Source: Secundilactobacillus malefermentans DSM 5705 = KCTC 3548
GTDB taxonomy: Bacteria; Bacillota; Bacilli; Lactobacillales; Lactobacillaceae
NCBI RefSeq assembly: GCF_001436395.1
Contig: NZ_AZGJ01000008.1
Coordinates: 1 to 56,108 of the forward strand
DNA length: 56,108 nucleotides
Direction of reading: 5' to 3'
The first letter of the stretch is position 1. Every line of letters begins with the position of its first letter. The notes under the pieces are model-generated. The model was not told the DNA's origin, did no database searches, and saw only the letters and a list, made by a program, of their open reading frames with translations. This document shows positions 8,063 through 17,929 of the stretch, piece after piece. Both the position numbers and the translations under genes were made by a program.

Positions 8063-8132
8063 ATATCGCTTTCATTATTATACGCTTTAGGTGGTTGTCT
8101 AGTAGCAATTATATTTTAGGAGGTCAAAGATA

Positions 8133-8891
8133 ATGAGTAAAGTTGTGATAGTAACTGGCGGTACAAGCGGTATTGGTTATCAAACTGTTGCAAAATTTCT
8201 AAGGGAAGGCGCAACCGTTGTGATAGCTGGAATTGATAAACAAGAGAAAATTGATAACGCTGTTAAGAAACTTGCCGCCCTTGGAATAGTTGAATTTATT
8301 AAGTGCGACGTTTCTAATCGACAGGATTGTCAACATGTTATTGACGCAACTATCCAAAAGTATTGTCATTTAGATGTCTTGGCAAATGTTGCTGGAATAG
8401 TTGGCGCACGGAAGTCATTCACTGATATTTCGTTGGATGAAATCGAAAAAGTGATTAACGTCAATTTAATGGGGACAATCAACATGGGCCATTATGCTGC
8501 TAAAGAAATGACCAAGCAAAAATCTGGTGTGATCATTAATGTTGGTTCCATCGATGGCTTTTTAGCTAATCCTGAGAATGTTGCGTACCATGCTAGTAAG
8601 GGTGGCGTGAAAATGCTAACGGCAGCTGAAGGCCGGGAGCTTGGCGCTTACGGTATTCGCGTTGTTTCGGTTGCACCAGGTTGGGTTAGAACAGAGATGT
8701 TAGGCGATTTTGCGGCCGCGGCTGGAGGAAAGTTACACATGAAGGGTAGAATTTTGGAACCAGAAGAAATCGCTAATACGATTTATCTTGTTTCATTGCC
8801 AGAAGCCAGTGCTATTAATGGCACAACCGTTTTTGCAGATGATGGCTATACCGCATTTAAAGGGATAGACATAGAATCTAAAATAAAATAG
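8133..8891 (+). CDS. Short-chain dehydrogenase/reductase (SDR)
   Basis: This NAD(P)-dependent oxidoreductase (252 aa) has a classical SDR layout: cofactor motif TGGTSGIG at residues 8-15, NVAGIVG near 87, the catalytic Ser in INVGSIDG, YHASKGG (Tyr and Lys) near 152, and the PGWVRTEM segment. The substrate cannot be deduced. It is the only gene on its transcript, ends at a bidirectional terminator and is divergent from the HxlR regulator, so inducible expression by an electrophile or alcohol/ketone is plausible. The AGGAGG site is well placed. Confidence 0.88.
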   Translation: MSKVVIVTGGTSGIGYQTVAKFLREGATVVIAGIDKQEKIDNAVKKLAALGIVEFIKCDVSNRQDCQHVIDATIQKYCHLDVLANVAGIVGARKSFTDISLDEIEKVINVNLMGTINMGHYAAKEMTKQKSGVIINVGSIDGFLANPENVAYHASKGGVKMLTAAEGRELGAYGIRVVSVAPGWVRTEMLGDFAAAAGGKLHMKGRILEPEEIANTIYLVSLPEASAINGTTVFADDGYTAFKGIDIESKIK

Positions 8892-8914
8892 AGATAGCAT
8901 TTAAAATCTGTCTA

Positions 8915-8966
8915 AAAAATAAGGATTCAAAAGGGAATGTAAGACCCTTTTAAATCCTTATTTTGT
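8915..8966. terminator. Bidirectional terminator between SDR gene and plsY
   Basis: A long stem of about 20 bp (8915-8934 with 8944-8964), with a small internal mismatch, has A-rich and T-rich ends and serves both convergent genes. Confidence 0.85.
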
Positions 8967-8973
8967 TGTTAAA

Positions 8974-9588
8974 TTATTTATTTGTCCTTCGTTTGTATCC
9001 TAAACCAAAATGAACCATATTTTCGGTGCCATTTTTGATGCGTTTGATATTAGGCGTATGGCGGTAATAGATGAAGATGGTTAAGACGAGCGCCAACACC
9101 GTCAAGTATGGATCATGCAACCAAAGACTGGCAACGGTCACGATACTGAAGGCAACCATGGATGCTAGACTGACCATACTTGTTAAGTAGATGAGGATAA
9201 CCCAAAGGCCTGCTGCAAAGACGAAGAACCACGGGTTGTAGGCCAAAAGCATCCCCGCACTAGTTGCAACTGCTTTACCACCCTTGAATCGATCAAAGAT
9301 GGAGAAGGTGTGACCGAGAATGGCGAAGATTCCAAAGAGGAGTGGATTGATTCCCTGTACGTGAAAGAACGTGGGTAAGAGGGTGGCAACCGTTCCCTTT
9401 GCGATATCCATGATCATGACGATGGATCCGGCAACGGGGCCTAAAACACGAAATGTATTGGTAGTACCGATGTTGCCAGACCCAGCCTTTCGAATATCAG
9501 TCTTGAAGAACAGCTTGCCAATCCAGACGCCGCTGGGGATTGCACCTAATAAATAAGCACAAATAAATAGTCCGATTATTTTTATCAT
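8974..9588 (-). CDS. plsY: Acyl-phosphate:glycerol-3-phosphate acyltransferase PlsY
   Basis: This inner-membrane enzyme (204 aa) makes lysophosphatidic acid from acyl phosphate and glycerol-3-phosphate, the first step of phospholipid synthesis in Firmicutes. The family motifs are present: [14 protein letters not shown] at the N-terminus, the GSGNIGTTN loop (residues 36-44), [18 protein letters not shown] in the middle and [11 protein letters not shown] near the end. About five hydrophobic segments are visible. It sits divergent from parE, as in many Firmicutes. Confidence 0.95.
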   Translation of the reverse strand: MIKIIGLFICAYLLGAIPSGVWIGKLFFKTDIRKAGSGNIGTTNTFRVLGPVAGSIVMIMDIAKGTVATLLPTFFHVQGINPLLFGIFAILGHTFSIFDRFKGGKAVATSAGMLLAYNPWFFVFAAGLWVILIYLTSMVSLASMVAFSIVTVASLWLHDPYLTVLALVLTIFIYYRHTPNIKRIKNGTENMVHFGLGYKRRTNK

Positions 9589-9676
9589 GATTCCTCCGAA
9601 ATTCGTAAACGAGATTATGCTTCATTTTAGCATTTTTGCCCGTGAGGTCCAATAGAAAATGGCCTAAACTAATTCA

Positions 9677-9690
9677 AGAACAAATGTTCG
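9677..9690. promoter_or_regulatory. LexA-like (SOS) box upstream of parE
   Basis: AGAACAAATGTTCG has GAAC-N4-GTTC symmetry and matches the Gram-positive LexA consensus CGAAC-N4-GTTCG except for the first base. It lies about 80 bases upstream of the parE start, between plsY and parE. parE-parC belongs to the LexA regulon in B. subtilis (established knowledge). Function here is inferred. Confidence 0.55.
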
Positions 9691-9771
9691 ATAATCTTTT
9701 GAAAGCTCTTTCCAAAGCGTTTGAAATAAGTTATGATAATAAAGATTGAATAAGAAGGGGGTTTTTACGCG

Positions 9772-11733
9772 GTGGCAAAGAACAACGCAAAATACGATGA
9801 TTCTTCTATTCAGATTCTAGAAGGATTAGAAGCCGTTCGTAAAAGGCCAGGAATGTACATTGGGTCGACTGATGGTCGGGGCCTGCACCATTTGGTTTAC
9901 GAAATCGTTGATAACGCTGTCGATGAGGCGTTGGCAGGGTTTGGTGATGAGATTAACGTCACTATCCACAAGGATAACAGCATCACCGTCGTCGATCATG
10001 GTCGAGGTATGCCGGTTGGAATGCATTCTTCTGGTAAGCCGACACCAGAGGTTATTTTAACTGTGCTCCATGCTGGTGGTAAGTTTGGCCAAGGTGGTTA
10101 TAAGACATCTGGTGGACTGCATGGTGTGGGATCAAGTGTTGTGAACGCACTGTCGAGCAGTTTGACGGTGACGATTGTGAGAGATGGCGTGAAGTATCGT
10201 CAAGAATTTGAAAATGGCGGTCATCCTAAGACAACCCTGGTTAAGCTTGGGAAAACGAAGGATCACACCGGTACAACTATTGATTTCAAGCCGGATTCCA
10301 CAGTGTTTACGACAACGGTGTTTAATTTTGGCACACTTGAAGAACGGTTGAGAGAATCAGCCTTCTTACTCAAGGGCGTCAAGATTACGTTGACCGACGA
10401 GCGGGAAAATCAAGAACAAAGTGAAACCTATCATTTTGAAGATGGGATTAAAGAATTCGTTAGCTATTTGAACGAGGATAAGGATACACTTGGCGACGTC
10501 ATGTACTTTGATGGTAGCCGCGAAGGTGTCGAAGTTGAAGTGGCTGCTCAGTACAATGATGGCTATTCGGAAACGTTATTGTCATTTGTTAATAACGTTC
10601 GAACGAAGGATGGCGGAACTCATGAGGCCGGAATGCGGTCAGCTTGGACGAAGGCGTTCAATGAATATGCCAGAAAAGTTGAATTGCTGAAGCCAAAGGA
10701 CAAAAATTTGGAAGGTTCAGATGTTCGTGAAGGCTTATCTGCCGTCATTTCACTGAGAGTTCCAGAAGAAATCCTGCAGTTTGAGGGTCAGACGAAAGAA
10801 AAGCTGGGTACGCCGGAAGCTCGGGCCATTGTCGATAGCGTCATTAGTGAGCAATTGGGCTACTATTTGATGGAAAACGGTGAATTTGCGCAAATGCTAA
10901 TTCACAAGTCTTTGCGTGCACGAACTGCGCGTGAAGCTGCTCGTAAGGCGCGAGATGAAAGCCGAACTGGCAAACGTCATAAGAAGCAAGAACGCCTCCT
11001 TTCTGGAAAGCTAACACCTGCTCAATCAAAGGATTCAACGAAGAACGAACTGTTCTTGGTCGAAGGAGATTCTGCCGGTGGTTCCGCTAAACAAGGGCGT
11101 AACCGGAAGTATCAAGCTATTTTGCCGTTACGTGGTAAGGTGCTGAATACTGAACGTGCTAAATTACCCGAAATCATGAAGAATGAAGAAATCAACACCA
11201 TGATTTATACGATTGGTGCTGGCGTCGGTGCAGAATTTAACATTGATGATGCGAATTACAATAAAGTCATCATTATGACCGATGCGGATGACGATGGCGC
11301 TCATATCCAAATTTTGTTGTTAACGTTCTTCTACAAGTACATGCGACCAATGATTGATGCGGGTCGAATTTACATTGCCTTACCCCCACTTTATAAAATA
11401 CAAAAGGGTGTTGGTAAGAAAGAAATTGAACGTTACGCTTGGACCGATGGTGAACTAGAAAAAGCGACCAAAGAAGTTGGAAAGGGCTACAAGCTGCAAC
11501 GATTCAAGGGTCTTGGTGAAATGGATGCTGAACAATTATGGGAAACCACAATGGATCCAGATGACCGAACCCTTGTGAGAGTGAGAATTGACGATGCTGC
11601 TTTGGCAGAACGACGCGTCACCACTTTGATGGGTGATAAAGTTGAACCTCGACGAAAGTGGATTGAAGATAACGTTCAATTTACGCTTGAAGAAGAGGGT
11701 AGTCTTTTAGATACGACCGAAGATGATGGGTAA
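9772..11733 (+). CDS. parE: DNA topoisomerase IV subunit B
   Basis: This ATPase subunit (653 aa) of topoisomerase IV, with ParC, decatenates daughter chromosomes. It has a GHKL ATPase domain (EIVDNAVDEALAG, DHGRGMPV, GGLHGVGSSVVNAL), a transducer, and a Toprim domain with LVEGDSAGGSAKQ and TDADDDGAHI. Pairing with parC downstream, and not with gyrA, supports ParE over GyrB. The start is a GTG at 9772 behind AAGAAGGGGG. There are 30 bases to parC. Confidence 0.95.
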   Translation: MAKNNAKYDDSSIQILEGLEAVRKRPGMYIGSTDGRGLHHLVYEIVDNAVDEALAGFGDEINVTIHKDNSITVVDHGRGMPVGMHSSGKPTPEVILTVLHAGGKFGQGGYKTSGGLHGVGSSVVNALSSSLTVTIVRDGVKYRQEFENGGHPKTTLVKLGKTKDHTGTTIDFKPDSTVFTTTVFNFGTLEERLRESAFLLKGVKITLTDERENQEQSETYHFEDGIKEFVSYLNEDKDTLGDVMYFDGSREGVEVEVAAQYNDGYSETLLSFVNNVRTKDGGTHEAGMRSAWTKAFNEYARKVELLKPKDKNLEGSDVREGLSAVISLRVPEEILQFEGQTKEKLGTPEARAIVDSVISEQLGYYLMENGEFAQMLIHKSLRARTAREAARKARDESRTGKRHKKQERLLSGKLTPAQSKDSTKNELFLVEGDSAGGSAKQGRNRKYQAILPLRGKVLNTERAKLPEIMKNEEINTMIYTIGAGVGAEFNIDDANYNKVIIMTDADDDGAHIQILLLTFFYKYMRPMIDAGRIYIALPPLYKIQKGVGKKEIERYAWTDGELEKATKEVGKGYKLQRFKGLGEMDAEQLWETTMDPDDRTLVRVRIDDAALAERRVTTLMGDKVEPRRKWIEDNVQFTLEEEGSLLDTTEDDG

Positions 11734-11763
11734 CGGGAGAATTGGAAGGAGCGATTAACAGAC

Positions 11764-14226
11764 TTGGCTGATGGACAGAAAATACAAGAATTAACCTTAG
11801 AGGATGTTATGGGCGACCGATTTGGCCGTTACTCTAAGTCAATTATTCAAGAACGGGCGCTACCGGATATTCGTGATGGCTTAAAACCCGTTCAGCGGCG
11901 AATTTTATTTGCCATGAATAAGGATGGTAACACCCATGACAAAGCCTTTCGTAAGTCTGCAAAGGCTGTCGGAAACATCATGGGTAACTTTCACCCTCAT
12001 GGGGACAGTTCCATTTATGAGGCATTGACCCGAATGAGCCAGGACTGGAAAGTTCGGGAACCACTCGTGGAAATGCACGGAAACAACGGGTCAATGGATG
12101 GTGATCCAGCGGCCGCAATGCGGTATACCGAAGCGCGGTTGAGCAAGATTGCAAATGAATTACTAAAGGACATCGATAAAGAGACCGTTGATATGGTCTT
12201 GAATTTTGATGATACCGAATATGAACCAACCGTTCTCCCTGCAAAATTTCCGAACCTCCTTGTTAACGGAGCAACGGGAATTTCAGCTGGTTATGCCACA
12301 GATATTCCACCGCATAATTTGGGCGAAGTTGTTGATGCATTGATTTATTTATTGGCGCATCCGAACGCGGATTTGGATTCTTTGATGCAGTTTGTTAAGG
12401 GACCTGATTTTCCAACCGGTGCCATTATTCAGGGTGTCGACGAAATCAAAAAGGCTTATGAAACTGGAAAGGGTCGAATTGTGGTTCGATCACGGACGAG
12501 TATTGAATCCCTTCGTGGCAATAAGTCCGAGATTAAAGTCACTGAAATTCCGTATGAGGTTAACAAGGCCGTTCTTGTTAAGCGAATTGATGAAATTCGG
12601 TTGAACAAGAAAATTGAAGGAATTGCTGAAGTTCGTGACGAGTCTGATCGTGACGGCTTAACCATTGCGATTGAGCTAAAACGTGATGCAGACGCGCAAG
12701 GAATCCTTAATTACCTCTTTAAGAATACCGAGCTGCAGGTGACTTACCATTTCAACATGGTGGCGATTCATAATCAGCGACCAGAGCGCGTGTCTCTTAA
12801 AGTAGCGCTTTCCGCCTATTTAGATCATGAACGTGATGTCATCAAACGCCGAACCCAGTTTAACCTCAACAAGGCACTTGAACGGGTTCATATCGTTGAG
12901 GGATTAATTAAGGCGTTATCCATTTTAGATGACGTGATTAAAACCATTCGAGCAAGTCAAAATCGGAAAGATGCGCGGGATAATTTGGTTAAATCTTATG
13001 ATTTTTCCGAAGCGCAAGCTGACGCAATTGTGGCGTTACAACTTTACCGTTTGACGAATACCGATGTGACTCAGTTGGAAGATGAAGCCGATTCATTGCA
13101 TACTGCAATTATTGAATATCGTCAAATTTTGGGTGATTCAGCTCAATTAAATAAAGTTTTAAGAAAAGAACTAAAGGACGTTGCGAAGGAATACCGGAAT
13201 CCGCGTAGAACCGAAATTCAAGATCAGATTGAAGAAATTAAGGTTGATACGAAGGTCATGGTGGCTGATGAAGAGGTTATTGTTCAAGTCAGTCATGATG
13301 GTTACTTGAAACGGACTGGCATTCGGTCCTACAAGGCGTCAGATGAAAGCGAAAATGGCTTGAAGGAGAACGATTTCCCAATCTTCCTGCAAAAGCTCAA
13401 TACGCTAAATCACCTGTTCATGTTTACCAATAAGGGAAACCTGATTTATCGTCCGGTTTACGAAATTGCTGATGCCAAGTGGAAAGACACGGGTGAGCAT
13501 ATTTCGCAAACAATTGGGTTGGACAGCGATGAGGAAATTATTTCTACATTTGCGTTCAAGACGTTGAAGGAAACGGGTCACTTCTTGATTGCGACGAGTG
13601 ATGGCTATATTAAGCAAACTGAATTTGCTGCGTTGACACCAGGAAGAACGTATAAGAAACGTGCAACCACATTTGAAAAAGCGAAATCAGAGGCAACTCG
13701 GATTGTGAATGTTATTTATATTCCAGTGGCATCTGATTCACAGGCACAAGATAATACAGTGTTGCTGATGTCTCGTTTAGGTCAAGGGTTGCAGTATCAG
13801 CTCGATGAGGTTCCTGTAAATGGAGCTCGAACGACTGGTGTTAAATCAATGGATCTACGTGGTGACGATGAAGTGGTTGACTTGCAGTTGGTTAATGAAG
13901 CTGACACGATTGCCATGGTTACGCAACGTGGCTCCTTTAAGAAGTTACCCGTCAAGGAAATTCCAGTGACGAGTCGCGCACGTAAGGGTGTCATGGTTCT
14001 TAGAGAATTGAAAACCAACTCTCACGAGATTGTCGACTTCATTAAATTGCCTATGAAGACGACACCGCTTGAAATTATTACAGCACGAAATCTCATTCAT
14101 GACGTGTTGCCTGAGGATCATCCAAATGGTGGCCGTTACTCGAATGGGTCGTTTGTGATTGACGTTGATACTGAAGGTGTTCCAACGAGCATTCGGGCAA
14201 AGATTCTACCGCTAACTTTAAGTTAA
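11764..14226 (+). CDS. parC: DNA topoisomerase IV subunit A
   Basis: This is the breakage-reunion subunit (820 aa). The catalytic Tyr is Y121 in AAMRYTEARLS. The quinolone-resistance region HPHGDSSIYEALTRM (residues 77-91) has the wild-type Ser82 and Glu86. The C-terminal half holds beta-pinwheel repeats that wrap DNA. The start is a TTG at 11764 with AAGGAG 12 bases upstream, a rather long spacing that may lower ParC translation. No better start exists in frame. Confidence 0.95.
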   Translation: MADGQKIQELTLEDVMGDRFGRYSKSIIQERALPDIRDGLKPVQRRILFAMNKDGNTHDKAFRKSAKAVGNIMGNFHPHGDSSIYEALTRMSQDWKVREPLVEMHGNNGSMDGDPAAAMRYTEARLSKIANELLKDIDKETVDMVLNFDDTEYEPTVLPAKFPNLLVNGATGISAGYATDIPPHNLGEVVDALIYLLAHPNADLDSLMQFVKGPDFPTGAIIQGVDEIKKAYETGKGRIVVRSRTSIESLRGNKSEIKVTEIPYEVNKAVLVKRIDEIRLNKKIEGIAEVRDESDRDGLTIAIELKRDADAQGILNYLFKNTELQVTYHFNMVAIHNQRPERVSLKVALSAYLDHERDVIKRRTQFNLNKALERVHIVEGLIKALSILDDVIKTIRASQNRKDARDNLVKSYDFSEAQADAIVALQLYRLTNTDVTQLEDEADSLHTAIIEYRQILGDSAQLNKVLRKELKDVAKEYRNPRRTEIQDQIEEIKVDTKVMVADEEVIVQVSHDGYLKRTGIRSYKASDESENGLKENDFPIFLQKLNTLNHLFMFTNKGNLIYRPVYEIADAKWKDTGEHISQTIGLDSDEEIISTFAFKTLKETGHFLIATSDGYIKQTEFAALTPGRTYKKRATTFEKAKSEATRIVNVIYIPVASDSQAQDNTVLLMSRLGQGLQYQLDEVPVNGARTTGVKSMDLRGDDEVVDLQLVNEADTIAMVTQRGSFKKLPVKEIPVTSRARKGVMVLRELKTNSHEIVDFIKLPMKTTPLEIITARNLIHDVLPEDHPNGGRYSNGSFVIDVDTEGVPTSIRAKILPLTLS

Positions 14227-14268
14227 TTTAATATTTGTCTTGGTAATTCTTAAAAAACGCCATATTTG

Positions 14269-14296
14269 TTGCATTTTTATTTGTAAAAGTTATCAT
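14269..14296 (+). promoter_or_regulatory. Possible promoter of LysR-type gene
   Basis: TTGCAT (14269-14274) and TATCAT (14291-14296) are separated by 16 bp, about 50 bases before the gene start. Confidence 0.45.
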
Positions 14297-14347
14297 AAGA
14301 TTGTACTAATGATTAAGAATGCAATGATGACTTTCAGGAGGATTGCC

Positions 14348-15304
14348 ATGAAGACAAAGCAAGATAGTATCTTTTCGTCAAAGACGTTGACTTACTTCCT
14401 GCAGCTTGCAGAAACCATGAATTATACTCAGGCAGCACAAATTCTTGGAATCACGCAACCTGCGTTGACGCAACAAATTAAAAAGCTTGAAAAAACGGTT
14501 GGAGCAGAATTATTTTATTCTGTTGGGAAGAAGCTCAGATTAACCGATGCTGGTTATACCATGCTTGATGCAACCAAAAATATCTATGAAGTACTAAACA
14601 AGGCAACCGATGAGATTCAACAATCAACTAGTGCGACGCAAGGAAGCATTAGCATCGGAATTCTTGCCTCGACAGAGGATAGTGTTCTGGAAAACTTCGC
14701 GATTCAATCGTACCGAGAAAATCCCGATATCCGAATCAGTTTCCATATGTTGACTCGAAAAGAAATTTGGGACCGCCTTGAGAACAACAACATCGATTTG
14801 GCAGTCATGTATTTGCCTGACGATTCAATTAAGAATTGGAAACCTTATGAATCCAAAAAAATTGTAAGCGACGACTTACTGTTTGTCCATCACGATGAAG
14901 CACTTTCCAAACGTAAACGGATTAAGTATGCCGACACGCTGGATCGTCCATGGGTCATGTATCCAGTTAATTACTATTTGAATCAAACAATCAGAGAATC
15001 CTACAAGAACCAACTTGTGAACATTCCTGATTCAGTGGCAAACTTCACGACACCACGCCAGATATTGAAGTTCTCAGTGGAAACGAATACGTACACGACT
15101 TTACCTTCTTCATTCATGATTGGGCAAAAGAATTTGAAGAATACTTGGACCGCAAAATTCGATCCAAATATCCATTTCGACTTAGCCTTTGTCTTCAGAA
15201 AAGGGAAGGATAAAATTCCTCGCATTGGCCGTTTCTTAGCGCAATTCGATGAATACTTAAAGTCAGAGGACTACTTTAGTCGTCTAAAAAATCTAAATAA
15301 TTAA
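14348..15304 (+). CDS. LysR-family transcriptional regulator
   Basis: The protein is 318 aa from the ATG at 14348, which has a perfect AGGAGG. An upstream in-frame ATG at 14240 has no such site. The N-terminal winged HTH (MNYTQAAQILGITQPALTQQIKKLEKTVGAELF) is typical. A substrate-binding domain of two alpha/beta lobes follows from about residue 95. It lies alone between parC and ppaC, so neither its target nor its ligand can be inferred from the neighbours. Confidence 0.9.
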   Translation: MKTKQDSIFSSKTLTYFLQLAETMNYTQAAQILGITQPALTQQIKKLEKTVGAELFYSVGKKLRLTDAGYTMLDATKNIYEVLNKATDEIQQSTSATQGSISIGILASTEDSVLENFAIQSYRENPDIRISFHMLTRKEIWDRLENNNIDLAVMYLPDDSIKNWKPYESKKIVSDDLLFVHHDEALSKRKRIKYADTLDRPWVMYPVNYYLNQTIRESYKNQLVNIPDSVANFTTPRQILKFSVETNTYTTLPSSFMIGQKNLKNTWTAKFDPNIHFDLAFVFRKGKDKIPRIGRFLAQFDEYLKSEDYFSRLKNLNN

Positions 15305-15325
15305 CAAATAAAGGGGAAAATTAAC

Positions 15326-16255
15326 ATGTCAAAGGAATTAGTTTTTGGTCACCAAAATCCAGATACAGACGCAATTGTTGCTGCAAAGGCTTTTGCATAC
15401 TTGGAAACAAAATTAGGAAAGGATGTTGAAGCCGTTGCTTTAGGCGAACCTAATGCCGAAACGAGTTTTGTATTGAACTACTTTGACGAACCAACTCCTC
15501 GAATCGTAAAGGCTGCAAAGCCCGAGGTCGACAGTGTCATGTTAGTTGACCACAACGAACCTCAACAAAGTATAGCCGATCTGAAGGATGTTGCGGTGAC
15601 TCACGTTGTTGACCATCACCGAATTGCAGACTTCAACACATCTGCACCTTTGTTCTATCGCGCAGAACCAGTTGGTTGTACCAGCACGATCTTGACAAAG
15701 ATGTTTGATGAAAATAAGGTTGAAATCCCAGCCCAATTGGCAGGCTTGATGTTATCAGCTATCATTTCTGATACGTTGCTACTTCAATCACCTACAACCA
15801 CTGAGGATGACAAGATTGCTGTTAAGGCTTTAGCCGAAATTGCAGACATTGATTACCAAACTTACGGCATCCAAATGCTTAAGGCTGGTACCGACCTTGA
15901 TTCAAAATCTGATAAAGAGTTGATTGATGGTGACGCTAAGTCATTCACAATGGCTGGTAAATCAGTTAGAATTGGTCAGGTTAACACAGTTGACCTACAA
16001 GATGTCATTAGCCGTCAATCAGGAATTGAAGCCGCTATGACTGCTGAACGTGAGTCTGAGGGCTATGATTTGTTCATTACCTTAGCAACCAACATTTTGG
16101 ACAGCAATTCTGAACTCTTCGTTTCAGGTGCACCAGTTGATGTTGTTGAGAAGGCATTTAACACTAAATTAGAGAATAATCGCGCTAGTTTACCTGGTGT
16201 CGTTTCTCGTAAGAAGCAAGTTGTTCCACCACTTCAAAACGCTTTTGAAAACTAA
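15326..16255 (+). CDS. ppaC: Manganese-dependent inorganic pyrophosphatase (family II)
   Basis: This cytosolic DHH-family enzyme (309 aa) hydrolyses pyrophosphate from biosynthetic reactions. The metal-binding motifs are GHQNPDTDAI (residues 8-17), VDHNE near 75, and VVDHHR near 96, which is the DHH box. The C-terminal DHHA2 domain ends in SRKKQVVPP. The length is standard and it is followed by its own terminator. Confidence 0.96.
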   Translation: MSKELVFGHQNPDTDAIVAAKAFAYLETKLGKDVEAVALGEPNAETSFVLNYFDEPTPRIVKAAKPEVDSVMLVDHNEPQQSIADLKDVAVTHVVDHHRIADFNTSAPLFYRAEPVGCTSTILTKMFDENKVEIPAQLAGLMLSAIISDTLLLQSPTTTEDDKIAVKALAEIADIDYQTYGIQMLKAGTDLDSKSDKELIDGDAKSFTMAGKSVRIGQVNTVDLQDVISRQSGIEAAMTAERESEGYDLFITLATNILDSNSELFVSGAPVDVVEKAFNTKLENNRASLPGVVSRKKQVVPPLQNAFEN

Positions 16256-16271
16256 TAACTAAATTCAAATC

Positions 16272-16297
16272 AAGGCCACCTGATATGGGTGGCTTTG
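16272..16297 (+). terminator. Terminator after ppaC
   Basis: GCCACC (16275-16280) pairs with GGTGGC (16288-16293), flanked by AAG and CTTT. The stem is short and the T tract weak, so some readthrough to the next gene is possible. Confidence 0.6.
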
Positions 16298-16324
16298 TTG
16301 TATGTAGATTGGAGGATCACTTAA

Positions 16325-16822
16325 ATGTACAACCTGAACTATAAATATCCTGATACGAAGGCCTATAACTTCGTGGTTAATCGCCTAGAAGAGCGCGGGA
16401 TCTCCATTACAGATATCGCTGAAATTGCGCGTGAAACGCAAAAGAAATTCCACCCATCCATTCAATTAGATCAATACGTTAAAAAGACAATCGACGTTTT
16501 GCACAAACGTGAAATTTTGAATAACGCGATGGTCGGCCTTGAATTGGACCGGTTAGCAACCGAGAAGGAGCTAGCACAGCCACTACAAGACATCATTGCC
16601 AATGACACTTCTGTTTTTGGTGTTGATGAAGGTCTGGCGCTAAACATGGCCAACATTTACGGCACCATTGGCGTCACAAACTTTGGCTTTATTGATAAAG
16701 AAAAAACCGGTAAGATTGCGGAGCTCGATCATGATAAAGATCATATCAATACCTTTATTGATGACATCGTTGGGGCAATTGCAACGGCGGTGGCTGCAAA
16801 AATTGCGCATGAATACGCCTAA
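16325..16822 (+). CDS. Phosphatidylglycerophosphatase A family protein (YutG-like)
   Basis: This 165 aa protein resembles the PgpA/YutG family, which dephosphorylates phosphatidylglycerophosphate. Visible family features are the N-terminal YPDTKAYNFVVNRLEERGI, the central NDTSVFGVDEGLALNMANIYGTIGVTNFGFIDK and the late DHDKDHINTFIDDIVGAIATAVAAKIAH. It has no long membrane helix. The assignment rests on overall resemblance. The substrate in this organism is inferred. Confidence 0.75.
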   Translation: MYNLNYKYPDTKAYNFVVNRLEERGISITDIAEIARETQKKFHPSIQLDQYVKKTIDVLHKREILNNAMVGLELDRLATEKELAQPLQDIIANDTSVFGVDEGLALNMANIYGTIGVTNFGFIDKEKTGKIAELDHDKDHINTFIDDIVGAIATAVAAKIAHEYA

Positions 16823-16892
16823 TTGTTGCATTTAAAATTAATAATCGTAAAATGAATGACAACGATACTATTCTGGTCTAGGAGATGATTTT

Positions 16893-17327
16893 GTGACAGA
16901 GTCTAAAGATGATTTAAAGAACCGTTTGACGGAAAAACAGTTCGATGTCACGCAAAATGCTGCAACTGAACACCCATTTACGGGTAAGTACGATGACTTT
17001 TACGAAGATGGTATTTACGTCGACGTTGTCAGCGGTGAACCGTTGTTCAGTTCACAGGATAAGTATGATGCCGGTTGTGGCTGGCCTTCATTTACGAAAA
17101 CCATCGATAAAGAAGCGACAAAATCCAACACGGATTCATCGCACGGTATGGTTCGCGAAGAGATCAGAAGCAAGAATGCTAACTCACATTTGGGCCATGT
17201 TTTCAATGATGGTCCAGTTGAAGAAGGCGGACACCGTTTCTGCATTAACTCTGCTGCATTAAAGTTTGTTCCAAAGGATAAGCTTTCAGCACAGGGATAT
17301 GGCACCTACGAGAAGTTATTTAACTAA
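16893..17327 (+). CDS. msrB: Peptide-methionine (R)-S-oxide reductase MsrB
   Basis: The enzyme (144 aa) repairs methionine-R-sulfoxide in proteins. The catalytic Cys lies in [14 protein letters not shown] near the C-terminus and the likely recycling Cys in AGCGWPSF. The zinc-binding CXXC pairs found in some MsrB proteins are absent. The GTG start at 16893 is preceded by TAGGAGATG. It is 18 bases upstream of msrA, and the two are surely co-transcribed. Confidence 0.95.
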   Translation: MTESKDDLKNRLTEKQFDVTQNAATEHPFTGKYDDFYEDGIYVDVVSGEPLFSSQDKYDAGCGWPSFTKTIDKEATKSNTDSSHGMVREEIRSKNANSHLGHVFNDGPVEEGGHRFCINSAALKFVPKDKLSAQGYGTYEKLFN

Positions 17328-17345
17328 GTGATGGGAGCGATTTAA

Positions 17346-17864
17346 GTGGAAGAAACAGCAATTTTTGCGGGTGGATGTTTTTGGTGTATGGTTCAACCCT
17401 TTGAGGATCAACCTGGAATCGACAAAGTTTTGTCTGGCTATACGGGTGGCCATGTTGAAAATCCCACTTACGAACAAGTGAGTTCACATACGACTGGTCA
17501 TACTGAAGCCGTTGAAATTAAATACGACCCAGAAGTTGTCTCATACAAGCAGTTAGTTGATTTATATTGGCAGCAGACCGATCCAACTGACGCAATGGGC
17601 CAGTTCCAAGATCGTGGTGATAATTACCGCCCCGTTATTTACGTTAAGGATGATGAGCAACGAAAAATCGCCGAAGCCTCTAAAAAAGAATTGGCTGCTA
17701 GTGAGCGGTTTACGGATCCAATTGTGACGCAGATTGAGGACGTTAAACCATTTTACGTTGCAGAAGAGGAACACCAACAATTTTATAAGAAGAACCCAGC
17801 ACGATTAGCCCTTGAAGAAAAGGGTGGCAGGGAACAATTTATTCAAGAAAACTGGCAAAAATAA
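17346..17864 (+). CDS. msrA: Peptide-methionine (S)-S-oxide reductase MsrA
   Basis: This 172 aa enzyme is the stereochemical partner of MsrB. The active-site motif [12 protein letters not shown] at residues 8-19 and [16 protein letters not shown] are diagnostic. The motif has Cys at both GC and WC. There is no further C-terminal Cys. It starts with GTG and is followed by a good terminator. Confidence 0.95.
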   Translation: MEETAIFAGGCFWCMVQPFEDQPGIDKVLSGYTGGHVENPTYEQVSSHTTGHTEAVEIKYDPEVVSYKQLVDLYWQQTDPTDAMGQFQDRGDNYRPVIYVKDDEQRKIAEASKKELAASERFTDPIVTQIEDVKPFYVAEEEHQQFYKKNPARLALEEKGGREQFIQENWQK

Positions 17865-17871
17865 TTTGCGT

Positions 17872-17905
17872 AAGACTACATTATTTTTAGATGTAGTCTT
17901 TTTAT
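17872..17905 (+). terminator. Terminator after msrBA
   Basis: AAGACTACAT (17872-17881) pairs with ATGTAGTCTT (17891-17900) and is followed by TTTTATTT. Confidence 0.85.
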
Positions 17906-17929
17906 TTGTCGGAAATGAGGAGTGATCAA

